26,716 nucleotides of DNA from RGIG8244 sp045639325 (lineage in GTDB: Bacteria > Verrucomicrobiota > Lentisphaeria > Victivallales > UBA1829). The notes under the pieces are model-generated. The model ran no database searches, was not told the origin of the DNA, and saw only the letters and a program-made list of their open reading frames with translations. This document shows positions 1-7,767 of the stretch, piece after piece. The translations under genes and the position numbers were made by a program. The stretch is from contig JAZUCU010000011.1 in the NCBI GenBank assembly GCA_045639325.1, positions 1 through 26,716 of the forward strand, in the 5' to 3' direction. How positions within the stretch are numbered: the stretch's first letter is position 1; each line of letters begins with the position of its first letter.

Positions 1-306
1 GCTGTCATGAGAAAAATGCTGTTGATTCTCAGAGGAATGGTTATTGCTGACAAAAAATACGATAAAAATTTCAAAAAAATTAAAAAAAACATTTGACTTT
101 TAGCAAACCATCTACAGGGCTTGTTTTCCGGTAAATCAAAGGTTCTTTCGGACGTTGAGTTTTTTCTGATATAAATTCGGAAGTATTTAAAGTTGAAAAT
201 GCATAAAATACAGATAAATTTAAGCTCAAAAGAAATCTGATTTTATGGCATAAACCGTCGAAGAGACAAATTTTTTATGGAATATCAGTGGTAAAATATG
301 AGTTTT
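1..306. other. AT-rich intergenic stretch, no gene seen
   Basis: This stretch lies downstream of the Cdc123-like gene, the last gene of the leftmost minus-strand operon. It is rich in A and T runs and has no open frame with a ribosome binding site or recognisable product. I found no strong GC-rich hairpin followed by a T-tract, so no intrinsic terminator can be assigned for the operon. A few TTGA-like hexamers occur on the plus strand, but none is paired with a good -10 box at a proper distance. Confidence 0.6.
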
Positions 307-1026
307 TTACGGTCCTACGTTCAAATCCCCGGTTACAACATGGGGTGGCGGGATGATTTTCATGCCCGGCGCTTCCGACCAATCCTGTTCCCAGGTGTTC
401 AACATCAGCGGATCGGTGGGGGGACCGAAGGGGTTCAGGTCCATTACCAGAATTTTTTCGGAAGAGGTGAAATAGATGTCCATGACAATATCTTTCGCAG
501 GCAGAGCCCAGGCATTTTCTTTCACAAATTTTTTTGCCAGCTTCCAATAATGTTCCTGTACACCGGGGAGACGGGCAAAATGCCGGATCAGCCAGTATTG
601 ACTCATGGCTTTCAGATCGCCATTCTTAATGAACAGACGGAATTCACGTGCCGGTTCCATACGGCGGAAAGGACGTATGCAGATGGCAGAGACTTCACCG
701 CGCAGGGCAGCCTGATGGATTTTTTCACTTCGGATAAGAATTTTCCATGCACTGCGGGCAGAACGGACGGCACCGCGTTTGGATTCGAAACGTTTGGTAT
801 CCGTCGGAGCAACGGTGTCGACGGAAATGAAACGGTTGTAACCGAAATTTTCCATTGCCTGTTCCAAACGGGGCAGGAGATTATCGACGACATCTCCGCT
901 GGAGGTTCCATTTTTCAGCGCTTCGATTTCCTCTTCCTGAAGATAAACGAAACTTGCAGGGAGAGAGTTTGCTGCAAATTTGGGATACCAGTTTTGCATC
1001 CGGTAAATATCAATGTTTTGTTCCAT
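307..1026 (-). CDS. Cdc123/D123-family ATP-grasp-like protein
   Basis: This 239-aa protein resembles the D123 family, whose eukaryotic member Cdc123 is an ATP-grasp-type chaperone for assembly of translation factor eIF2. Visible family motifs are an N-terminal W-Y-P-x-F segment (residues 13-17), EFRLFIKNGDLKAMSQY (128-144), MDIYF (182-186) and MDLNPFGPPTDPL (195-207). The acidic and Asn residues D183, D196 and N198 match the family's ATP/metal ligands. The start is supported by AAAGGA about nine bases upstream. It is the last gene of the tolC-gltX-def operon, 24 bp after the membrane-protein gene. Bacteria lack eIF2, so the client is unknown; its place beside translation genes is suggestive only. 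It is shorter than the eukaryotic proteins (usually over 300 aa). Family assignment is strong from motifs; function is inferred. Confidence 0.85.
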   Translation of the reverse strand: MEQNIDIYRMQNWYPKFAANSLPASFVYLQEEEIEALKNGTSSGDVVDNLLPRLEQAMENFGYNRFISVDTVAPTDTKRFESKRGAVRSARSAWKILIRSEKIHQAALRGEVSAICIRPFRRMEPAREFRLFIKNGDLKAMSQYWLIRHFARLPGVQEHYWKLAKKFVKENAWALPAKDIVMDIYFTSSEKILVMDLNPFGPPTDPLMLNTWEQDWSEAPGMKIIPPPHVVTGDLNVGP

Positions 1027-1050
1027 AATGTCAGTCCTTTGTTATTCAGC

Positions 1051-2037
1051 TCAGAAATCATCATCCGGCTCATCGGGAGTCGAATGCCGCGGGTATAAAA
1101 AGTCGAAAACGCGGTTGAATGCGAATAATTGGTAAATGAAAAATATGATAAAAAATACGGTTTGGAAAGAAAGAAAATACAGCTGCATCATCTGGAAAAA
1201 TGTGGCCGCAATAATCGCCGGGAACATGGCATAAACGGTCATGGTCAGAATTGTCGGATAGGGTATTTTTTTCGGTGCACCGCTGAAACGGAATTTCTGC
1301 GCCAGAGAGAAGAATATCAGAACCAGCAGCAGGGCCATGACTACTTCAACCAGATAGGCGGAAACATGGAATAGAATCATGACAGCCAAGGCTTGCGCCG
1401 CAATCAGATTTTTTGTGATTTTAAATGATTTATTTGTTGCTTTTGCCGGAGCGTCCGACTTTTTCTCGCTTAATTCTTTCCGGATAATATCGCATACTTC
1501 TGCGGGAGAATAAAGCGTTTCCGTACTCTGTTTCTGCAGTTCCAGTAACGCATTGGGGTTGACAGTCTGGAATGTCATGCTGTAAACGATATCCGCCGGC
1601 ATTACCATCAAACGGTACTTGGGCAGTTCCTGACGCGGATCCCGGATCCAGAAAACGACACCGGTGGGCAGGCAGAATATGCCGTACTGTGCTTTCTTTT
1701 CTTTCAAGGATTCTTCTTTGCAATCGTCTGCTTTTGCAAAATAGTCAAAACGAAGAGTTTCCGTGAGTTTATATCCCCGACTCCGTTCTTTTTCCTTGCC
1801 GATGAGAATTTCATTCGGTTTAATCTCAAATCCGCCGGTCCGTTCCATGAAACGGTCACAGACGAGATCCACATTATCCCGGTTGAGCAGCCAGGCGGCA
1901 ATGGTGACACCTGCCGTACAGAGAATCAGCAGAAGGAACAAATGAAAAAACGCCCGAAAAAGCGAAGGTTTTTCAAGCATTTTCGGGAAAAGTTCCGTTC
2001 CGGAGCAAAGAGAAAAAACGGTTCGGAAAAAACTCAT
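1051..2037 (-). CDS. DUF1189-like integral membrane protein
   Basis: This is a 328-aa membrane protein of unknown function. One hydrophobic segment lies near residues 29-51. A charged soluble region of about 150 residues follows (roughly 52-205). A cluster of about four hydrophobic segments occupies roughly 207-315, and the tail is acidic (DEPDDDF). This layout, with an N-terminal helix, an extracytoplasmic-looking domain and a C-terminal helix bundle, resembles DUF1189 proteins. I assign that from layout only, not from a motif. Its ATG overlaps the deformylase TGA as ATGA (2034-2037), implying translational coupling. The Cdc123-like gene begins 24 bp after its stop. Confidence 0.7.
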   Translation of the reverse strand: MSFFRTVFSLCSGTELFPKMLEKPSLFRAFFHLFLLLILCTAGVTIAAWLLNRDNVDLVCDRFMERTGGFEIKPNEILIGKEKERSRGYKLTETLRFDYFAKADDCKEESLKEKKAQYGIFCLPTGVVFWIRDPRQELPKYRLMVMPADIVYSMTFQTVNPNALLELQKQSTETLYSPAEVCDIIRKELSEKKSDAPAKATNKSFKITKNLIAAQALAVMILFHVSAYLVEVVMALLLVLIFFSLAQKFRFSGAPKKIPYPTILTMTVYAMFPAIIAATFFQMMQLYFLSFQTVFFIIFFIYQLFAFNRVFDFLYPRHSTPDEPDDDF

Positions 2038-2627
2038 ACGCGACGTCTTACCTTAAAGTTTTTGAAGCCGTTTTTCTTGATCATTTTTTCCAGAGCCGGG
2101 CGGATTTTTTCATAGTCCGCAGTCTCTGCTTTTTCAACAAAAACGATACCTTCCAGATGGTCCAGTTCGTGCTGAATGGCACGGGCAAGGAAGCCGCCGC
2201 ATTCCAACAGAATTTTGCTGCCATCCAGGAGTGTGGCTTTTAATACAACTTTTTCACTCCGGACAACATTTGCATACAATTTGGGAACGCTGAGACAGCC
2301 TTCTTCGTAAGTGCATTGTTCTTCGGAATATTCCACAATTTCCGGGTTGATCAGAGTGATCGGCATTTTCGGGCACAATTCCCGTTCGCCGGGTGTTTCC
2401 ATCGGCAGCGGGTTGCCGTCTTTATCTTCCGGCGGATCCACGTGGATCACAGCAATACGCAACGCTTTGCCGATCTGATTTCCGGCAAGACCGCAACCAT
2501 TGTTACGGTACATGGTCTGAATCATTTCCGCAGAGAGTTCCCGGATTTCATCGGTGATTTCCGGAATCTCTTTTGCCTTTGTGACCAGTACAGGGTCGCC
2601 AATATAACGCATTTTCAAGGGTTTCAT
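2034..2627 (-). CDS. def: peptide deformylase
   Basis: Peptide deformylase removes the formyl group from the N-terminal methionine of new proteins in the cytoplasm. All three family motifs are visible in the 197-aa product: GCGLAGNQIG (44-53, motif I, with Gly where Ala is usual in GLAA), EGCLS (109-113, metal ligand C111) and QHELDH (152-157, metal ligands H153 and H157, catalytic E154). A stretch of about 20 residues at 65-88, rich in Pro, Glu and Asp, lies between motifs I and II. The ATG overlaps the gltX TGA as ATGA (2624-2627), and the gene's own stop overlaps the next start in the same way. This coupling ties it to glutamyl-tRNA synthetase in one operon. Confidence 0.96.
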   Translation of the reverse strand: MKPLKMRYIGDPVLVTKAKEIPEITDEIRELSAEMIQTMYRNNGCGLAGNQIGKALRIAVIHVDPPEDKDGNPLPMETPGERELCPKMPITLINPEIVEYSEEQCTYEEGCLSVPKLYANVVRSEKVVLKATLLDGSKILLECGGFLARAIQHELDHLEGIVFVEKAETADYEKIRPALEKMIKKNGFKNFKVRRRV

Positions 2628-4225
2628 GCTTTGTTTTCTCCCAATTCAGCGATTGCACGAGCCATGCGTTTTGCGGTTTCTTCCTTGCCGAGAATTTCCA
2701 CCGTTGCATACATGTCAGCACCGACTGCAATACCGGTCAATGCTACACGCAAGGGCTGATTCAGCGCAAACTGTTTCATGGCAAGTTTTTCTTCTGTTGC
2801 ACGGAGTGTATTTTCAATCGCCGGAGCGGTGAAGTCGGACAAGTCAGCAAGGGCAGCTGCCAGTTCTTTCAAAGCTGTCCAGATGCCTTCCTGAGACAGA
2901 TTTTTCTTGACGGCTTTTGCATCAAATTCAAAGTCTCCGGAGAAGAAATAACCCCAGGTGCTGATGTCGGTCAGCACTTTTGTACGGCTCTGCATCAGTT
3001 CTGCCGCCTTGCGGAAAAGATCGCCGTCAACACCGGTGTAAAGACCTGCTTTATCCGCAAAATTCTTTACGAGAGTGACGAATGTATCTTTTTCCATTTC
3101 TGCCAGATAAAGACCGTTCATATTGGCCAGTTTTGCGGTATCCAGCTGAGCCGGGGAACGCTGTGCTTTTTCGATCTGGAAGGCTTCGATGATTTCCTGA
3201 CGGGTCATCTTTTCGCGGTTATCCCCGGGAGACCAGCCCAACAGGGAGAGATAGTTGAACAAGGCATCGGAGAGATAACCTTTTTCGCGGTAATCGCCGA
3301 CGAATGCATCGCCGTCACGTTTGCTGTACGGTTTGCCCTGTGCATTGACCAGCATGGGCAGGTGTGCGTAAACCGGAGCTTTTGCACCCAGCAATTCAAA
3401 GAGGAAGAGGTGACGGAATGTGTTTTCTACGTGGTCGTCACCGCGGACAATGTGGGTAACACCCTGGGTGATGTCGTCACAAACGTTGGCAAGGTGGAAT
3501 ACCGGGCTGCCATCGGAGCGGATGACGATAAAGTCACGCATGCTGTCGAGGGGCTTAGCCATATCACCTTTCACCAGGTCGTGATAATAGACTTCGCGGC
3601 GTGTGAAGCACAATTTTGCGGCGCCGTTGACTTCGATCGGAGTGACGGCATCCAGAATCTGCTGGATGTTGTCGTCGGTGATTGCGAAAATCACTTCACC
3701 GGCATTATTCTTGATCTGCAAGCCGTAGAAACCGGCAATACAGTACTGGTTTTCAACGGGTTTACCCTTACTGCTCAAGGTTTGATAAGTCAAACCGGCG
3801 CGATTGATCTGCACGACAGTTTCCGGAGCGATTTCAATTTCAGCTGCACCGGTTTCGCGGATGAAATCATAAGCCCCGCAGTTCCAGGGGATACGGAAGT
3901 AAACGGGAGATTTTTCATCGGCGGGGTCGAGGCGGTAGGCGTGACCGGCAGCCATAATATCCTGCGCGGCTTTCAGGTGAACAGAAAGCTGTTTTGTCTG
4001 ATACATGGGGACGCCGTCATAATCCAGACCGAGCCATTCCATACATTCCAGCAGGGTGTCGATGGCTTCTTTTGTAGAACGTTCCAAGTCAGTATCTTCG
4101 ATACGGAGAAGGAACTGTCCGCCGGTATGACGTGCAAACAACCAGTTAAAGATAGCGGTACGGATATTTCCGATATGAACCTGTCCTGTGGGGGACGGTG
4201 CGAAACGAGCGATTACCTGATCCAT
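2624..4225 (-). CDS. gltX: glutamyl-tRNA synthetase with large internal insertion
   Basis: This class I synthetase charges tRNA-Glu (possibly also tRNA-Gln) with glutamate. The 533-aa protein shows FAPSPTGQVHIGN (residues 8-20, HIGH motif), RIEDTD (41-46), HIVRGDDHVENT (258-269) and PYSKRDGD (299-306, KMSKS equivalent). A helical anticodon-binding half lies after residue 340. It is longer than the usual 465-490 residues. The extra length falls between the VYFRIP strand (108-113) and the HDLVKG...DFIVIRSDGSP strand (215-241). In the E. coli enzyme about ten residues separate these blocks, but here about 100 do. The usual Cys/TPEEL segment after AYRLD is also missing. The ATG lies 24 bp after tolC, and I see no strong Shine-Dalgarno, so read-through translation is possible. 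Function is secure; the insertion is unexplained. Confidence 0.95.
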   Translation of the reverse strand: MDQVIARFAPSPTGQVHIGNIRTAIFNWLFARHTGGQFLLRIEDTDLERSTKEAIDTLLECMEWLGLDYDGVPMYQTKQLSVHLKAAQDIMAAGHAYRLDPADEKSPVYFRIPWNCGAYDFIRETGAAEIEIAPETVVQINRAGLTYQTLSSKGKPVENQYCIAGFYGLQIKNNAGEVIFAITDDNIQQILDAVTPIEVNGAAKLCFTRREVYYHDLVKGDMAKPLDSMRDFIVIRSDGSPVFHLANVCDDITQGVTHIVRGDDHVENTFRHLFLFELLGAKAPVYAHLPMLVNAQGKPYSKRDGDAFVGDYREKGYLSDALFNYLSLLGWSPGDNREKMTRQEIIEAFQIEKAQRSPAQLDTAKLANMNGLYLAEMEKDTFVTLVKNFADKAGLYTGVDGDLFRKAAELMQSRTKVLTDISTWGYFFSGDFEFDAKAVKKNLSQEGIWTALKELAAALADLSDFTAPAIENTLRATEEKLAMKQFALNQPLRVALTGIAVGADMYATVEILGKEETAKRMARAIAELGENKA

Positions 4226-4249
4226 AATTCAGTTCAAACTTTCTTAAAA

Positions 4250-5641
4250 TCAATTAGCATCTGTCGCAGCTTTGAGCTGCGCTTTTGCGTTGTGCATGTT
4301 AATGACGGCATTTGCCAGAGCGGTTTCGGCGTTGACGAGGTCATACTGAGCTTCGTTCAAACGTGTGATTCCGGCGCTGCCTGCTTTGTATTCTTCGTTG
4401 ACGAGGTCACGCATCTTGCGGACGATTTCCACATTTTTCTGGTTGAGCTTGACCTGTTTGAGGCCTGTGATGTAGTTGTCATAAGCGACACGGACTTCCT
4501 GAATGACATTGATCCATGCGGCTGCGACGGTGAATTCTGTTGCAACCATATTGGCTTCTGCTGCACGCATTGCCAGGTATGTTCTGCCGCCGGAGAAGAT
4601 ATCCCAGTTTGCGCTGAGACCGTAGTTGACATTAAAGTTATCTGTGCGGCTGGAGTTGTTGGAACGGTGGTTGCGGGTATGTGTATCGGTATAACCCAGA
4701 CCGAGGTTGAAAGAGAGGGTCGGGCCGAATGCTGCGATGCTGGAGTAGTAGCCGTATTTTGCAGATTCGTACATTTCACGATATGCTTTCAGGTCGGGGC
4801 GGTTTGCCAAAGCGGCATCGAGATAAGTCTTGATGTCGGCAAGCATTTCGCCGTCAGCGGAAGGCATTTCAGAGAAACGGACGTTGGAGGGGATATCTCC
4901 TTCTGTGAGCCCCATGAGAGCGGCGAGAGAGTATTTTGCCACAACGTAAGAATACTGTGCGTTGTAGAGATTGCTTTCTGCGCTGTTGTATTTTGTTTTG
5001 AAGTTGAGGACGTCGGAAAGCGGAGATGCACCGACGGCGAACTTCAGTTCTGTTTCTTTGAGCAATTCACGCTGGAACTTCATGTTTGCCTGGGAGATAC
5101 GGATCTGTGCCTGTGCAAGCAGAACGTTGTTGTAAGCGTATGCGACGTCACGGACGAGCTGACGGCGGGCATCCAGTTCTGCGGCTTCTGTCTGTTTCCA
5201 ATTGTGCTTTGCACCGAGGATATTCATTTCGCGGACAAAGCTGTCGAAAACGGTCAGGTTCAGATTCATAGAGGGGGAGGAGGTCGTCGTCATAGATCTT
5301 GAGGCTTCTGCATCTCTGACGTTTGTATAACTCTGACCGAGGCTGTAGTTCATGCTGACGGTCGGCAGGTAGTAAGTATATGCAGAGTAATACTGTGCGC
5401 GAGCTGCAACGATTGCAAAATATTTGGTGCGGAATGAGGGATTATTCTGCAATGCAATATCCTGAGCCATTTCCAACGTCAGGAATTTCAATTCCGGGGA
5501 CAGTGTCTGCTGTTCGGATTCCTGAATGGTGGAATACGTACTTTTGCTGATTGCAACGGGTGTTTCGGAATGAATACATCCGCAAACGGGGAGCAGGGCT
5601 GCGCAAACAACGCCTGCACACAGAAGTCTGGTAATTTTCAT
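4250..5641 (-). CDS. TolC-family outer membrane efflux protein
   Basis: This is a 463-aa TolC-like channel protein, expected to form the outer-membrane exit duct of a type I secretion or tripartite efflux system. The N-terminus has a lipoprotein-type signal (hydrophobic core, then VCGC, likely lipidated Cys22). A TolC-like opening follows (LTLEMAQDIALQNNPSFR). Two related alpha-helical halves carry typical repeat features such as RDVAYAYNNVLLAQAQIRIS and VRVAYDNYITGLKQVKLN, and the second half ends NEAQYDLVNAETALANAVIN. A strong AGAGAGGT ribosome binding site sits at 5648-5655. It is the first gene of the operon, downstream of a good promoter at 5753-5781. No membrane-fusion or inner-membrane pump gene is adjacent, so its partner must lie elsewhere. 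Confidence 0.9.
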   Translation of the reverse strand: MKITRLLCAGVVCAALLPVCGCIHSETPVAISKSTYSTIQESEQQTLSPELKFLTLEMAQDIALQNNPSFRTKYFAIVAARAQYYSAYTYYLPTVSMNYSLGQSYTNVRDAEASRSMTTTSSPSMNLNLTVFDSFVREMNILGAKHNWKQTEAAELDARRQLVRDVAYAYNNVLLAQAQIRISQANMKFQRELLKETELKFAVGASPLSDVLNFKTKYNSAESNLYNAQYSYVVAKYSLAALMGLTEGDIPSNVRFSEMPSADGEMLADIKTYLDAALANRPDLKAYREMYESAKYGYYSSIAAFGPTLSFNLGLGYTDTHTRNHRSNNSSRTDNFNVNYGLSANWDIFSGGRTYLAMRAAEANMVATEFTVAAAWINVIQEVRVAYDNYITGLKQVKLNQKNVEIVRKMRDLVNEEYKAGSAGITRLNEAQYDLVNAETALANAVINMHNAKAQLKAATDAN

Positions 5642-5752
5642 GTCTTGACCTCTCTGATAATTACTTTTTCTATTTTAATCTTATTAACTTTACAAACCGG
5701 ACAGCGACAGGTGAAATCGTGTAGATACAATCCGCCTACAACTGTTCCCTTA

Positions 5753-5781
5753 AATATACACCATCAATGAAAGAAAATCAA
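5753..5781 (-). promoter_or_regulatory. sigma70-like promoter of the tolC-gltX-def operon
   Basis: Reading the minus strand, a -35 box TTGATT (5776-5781) is followed after exactly 17 bp by a -10 box TATATT (5753-5758). The implied start of transcription lies roughly 100 bases before the tolC-like ATG, leaving a leader of about that length. A short perfect inverted repeat, TCGG-AAAA-CCGA (5782-5793), abuts the -35 box and could be an activator or repressor site. The call rests on hexamer match and spacing only. Confidence 0.6.
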
Positions 5782-5803
5782 TCGGAAAACCGAAGAAATA
5801 TTT

Positions 5804-5820
5804 AAAAAACTCAGTTTTTT
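5804..5820 (-). terminator. possible weak hairpin/T-tract after the Wzy-like gene
   Basis: A perfect 17-bp palindrome of A6-CT / AG-T6 type lies 46 bp beyond the stop codon of the O-antigen-ligase-like gene and upstream of the tolC promoter. The stem is almost entirely A-T and the loop very small, so it would be a poor intrinsic terminator. It is listed only because it is the sole candidate between the two operons. Confidence 0.25.
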
Positions 5821-5865
5821 TTGAAAGGGAATTTCTCAATTGGCCGGAGTCTTTACGTTATCGGT

Positions 5866-7749
5866 TTACTTTTTACCCTTGTTTTCTCGCTCAATCATTT
5901 CTTTTTGAACTTTCGCACGCAGCTCCGCCGGGATCTCCCAGGGGCGGGTATCATATTCCGGATATTGCCGGATGATTTCCAGATCGACCAGTGTCAGAGC
6001 TCTCTTTTTCATAATTTCCTCCAGCATTTTTTCCACCACGCGGAAATTATGAACGTTGCGTGTTTTCTGATAAAAGTAAAGCAGACGCATATACGGGATG
6101 GCGTGCAGAGGGTACAATTCTGCTTCCCGGATGTAATATTTTTCTGCTGATTTCAAATCCCCAAGCTGTTCATGTGCAATGCCGCGGGGACAGTTGATGT
6201 GGGCATAATCCGGAATCGCAGTCCGATCCAGTTTTTCACAAACCTTGAGGAAATCTGCCGGGCGGCGTCCGTTGCCCCACAAATAATCGGAGACGACGGA
6301 AAAGAGGGTGAACGGGCTTGCCTGAGGAGTTTGATATGCCCGTTCATAGTATTTCCAGACATCGGGGTGATCATCGCCATGTTTCATGCGGACATTACGT
6401 GCTTTCCAGAGCATGTGGGAGGAATACAGTTCCAATGCGGCAACCGTGAATCCAAGACAGAGAATCAATGCGCCGCCCCATTGCCAGACCGGAGCAAACG
6501 GGACTCCCGGTAAATCCTGTTCCGTATCTTTCCCGAATCCAAGAAGTATTCCGGGGAGGATCAGGGCAAAGAATGCAGTCGGCAGATGGAAAAAGACCAA
6601 ATCCAATTGGGCATGGATCAGAAGTATGGTAAAGCAGAAAAGAAGAATCTTTACGTAATTTTCTTTTTCGTTGTGGTAATTACGGTATGCGGTGTAGAGG
6701 GCGTAAAAAATGATACCGTAAATACAGAGCAGTCCGAGCAGGCCGTACCCCGCCGCAACAAACAGAATGTCGTTGTGGGGATGATCGATCCGGTCTGGGG
6801 CGTGTTTGAGGAAGAAGAAGGCATCCTGTCTGTAATAGGGGAGGAATTGCTGTTCGAAGGATGGCGTACCATGTCCGAACATTGGGGCTGCCATAATCAT
6901 ATCGGGCGTTGTTACTGCGAGGAATACCCGGTCATCCACCAGGATTTTCTTTCTTGTTTCCGGATTTTGTGCGTATTTATAAAACGCGACTGCTCCGACT
7001 GCCAGAGATGCCAGGATCATGATTCCGACCGCTCGTTTCCATTTGGCCGATGGCAGATAAATCAGAAGTGCAAGAATTACCGCTCCCGTGAGCCCGGGGA
7101 TAAGGGCCCGGCAGGAACAATGAAATATCAGCCAGAACGAGAGCCCGGCAATCAATGCGGTCAGGCAGCCTGCCATGACTTTCTGTTTTTTCAGTGCGGA
7201 ATAAATCCAGTAAACAGCACCTGCGCCGGAAAAGAGAATCAGTGCCGCATTCCAGTTGATGTTACTTGGGATGCCGAATGGGAGAGATTTGTAATAAAAA
7301 AGTTGAATTAAATTTGCAATGAAATTCAAACCCCAGAATGCCGTCATCTGCACCGGCAGGTACCGTATAAGTTCTTTCCGGAAGACCAGACCGAACAACG
7401 GCAGGACGACGTACATGAGGGTGAAACCCATATCGGCAAGGAGATAATGATTCCAATGCCGGAAAATCTGCCACAGGGAAATGGCGATCAGAATGCCGAA
7501 CGCCCCGACAAGCCATCGGGGTAACGTCCGGCACAACAGTTTCAATCTGGCAGGGAAGCAGCAAATGGTGCCCAATGCCAGAAATGTGATACTGCCCGTG
7601 GAGAAAAAATGAACATTCCAGAAATGAGCGAAGAACGTAATCCCCGGCAGCTGCAGCATGGCGGCCGCCGGGAGCAGAAATGCAAAGAATTTTGCAAGAC
7701 GTTGTTGAAATGTGCTTTCAACATAACCGGAAAGTTGATCTTTCTCCAT
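5866..7749 (-). CDS. O-antigen ligase/Wzy-like membrane protein with TPR-like C-terminus
   Basis: This 627-aa protein has about ten to twelve predicted transmembrane segments in residues 20-440. The O-antigen ligase/polymerase signature occurs in its large loop: SCRAL (211-215), DDRVFL (272-277) and DHPHNDILFVAAGYGLLGL (322-340). Members of this family (WaaL, Wzy, PglL) move or polymerise lipid-linked glycans at the periplasmic face. The remaining 180 residues form a soluble helical tail with TPR-like repeats (GIAHEQLGDLKSAEKYYIREAELYP), which PglL-like enzymes also often carry. The ATG is 18 bp after the beta-galactosidase stop, and a TAAGGAA ribosome binding site overlaps that stop, so the two genes are probably co-transcribed. 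The acceptor cannot be predicted. Confidence 0.82.
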   Translation of the reverse strand: MEKDQLSGYVESTFQQRLAKFFAFLLPAAAMLQLPGITFFAHFWNVHFFSTGSITFLALGTICCFPARLKLLCRTLPRWLVGAFGILIAISLWQIFRHWNHYLLADMGFTLMYVVLPLFGLVFRKELIRYLPVQMTAFWGLNFIANLIQLFYYKSLPFGIPSNINWNAALILFSGAGAVYWIYSALKKQKVMAGCLTALIAGLSFWLIFHCSCRALIPGLTGAVILALLIYLPSAKWKRAVGIMILASLAVGAVAFYKYAQNPETRKKILVDDRVFLAVTTPDMIMAAPMFGHGTPSFEQQFLPYYRQDAFFFLKHAPDRIDHPHNDILFVAAGYGLLGLLCIYGIIFYALYTAYRNYHNEKENYVKILLFCFTILLIHAQLDLVFFHLPTAFFALILPGILLGFGKDTEQDLPGVPFAPVWQWGGALILCLGFTVAALELYSSHMLWKARNVRMKHGDDHPDVWKYYERAYQTPQASPFTLFSVVSDYLWGNGRRPADFLKVCEKLDRTAIPDYAHINCPRGIAHEQLGDLKSAEKYYIREAELYPLHAIPYMRLLYFYQKTRNVHNFRVVEKMLEEIMKKRALTLVDLEIIRQYPEYDTRPWEIPAELRAKVQKEMIERENKGKK

Positions 7750-7767
7750 GGGGGTATCCGTTCCTTA

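Noticed and set aside
298..1098. A 266-codon plus-strand open frame over the Cdc123-like gene
   Set aside because: The opposite strand encodes the conserved D123 motifs and has a good ribosome binding site; this frame shows no family features.
3362..5302. A 646-codon plus-strand open frame spanning gltX and the TolC-like gene
   Set aside because: It crosses two well-supported genes on the other strand, has low-complexity composition (many Cys, Phe, Val) and has no ribosome binding site.
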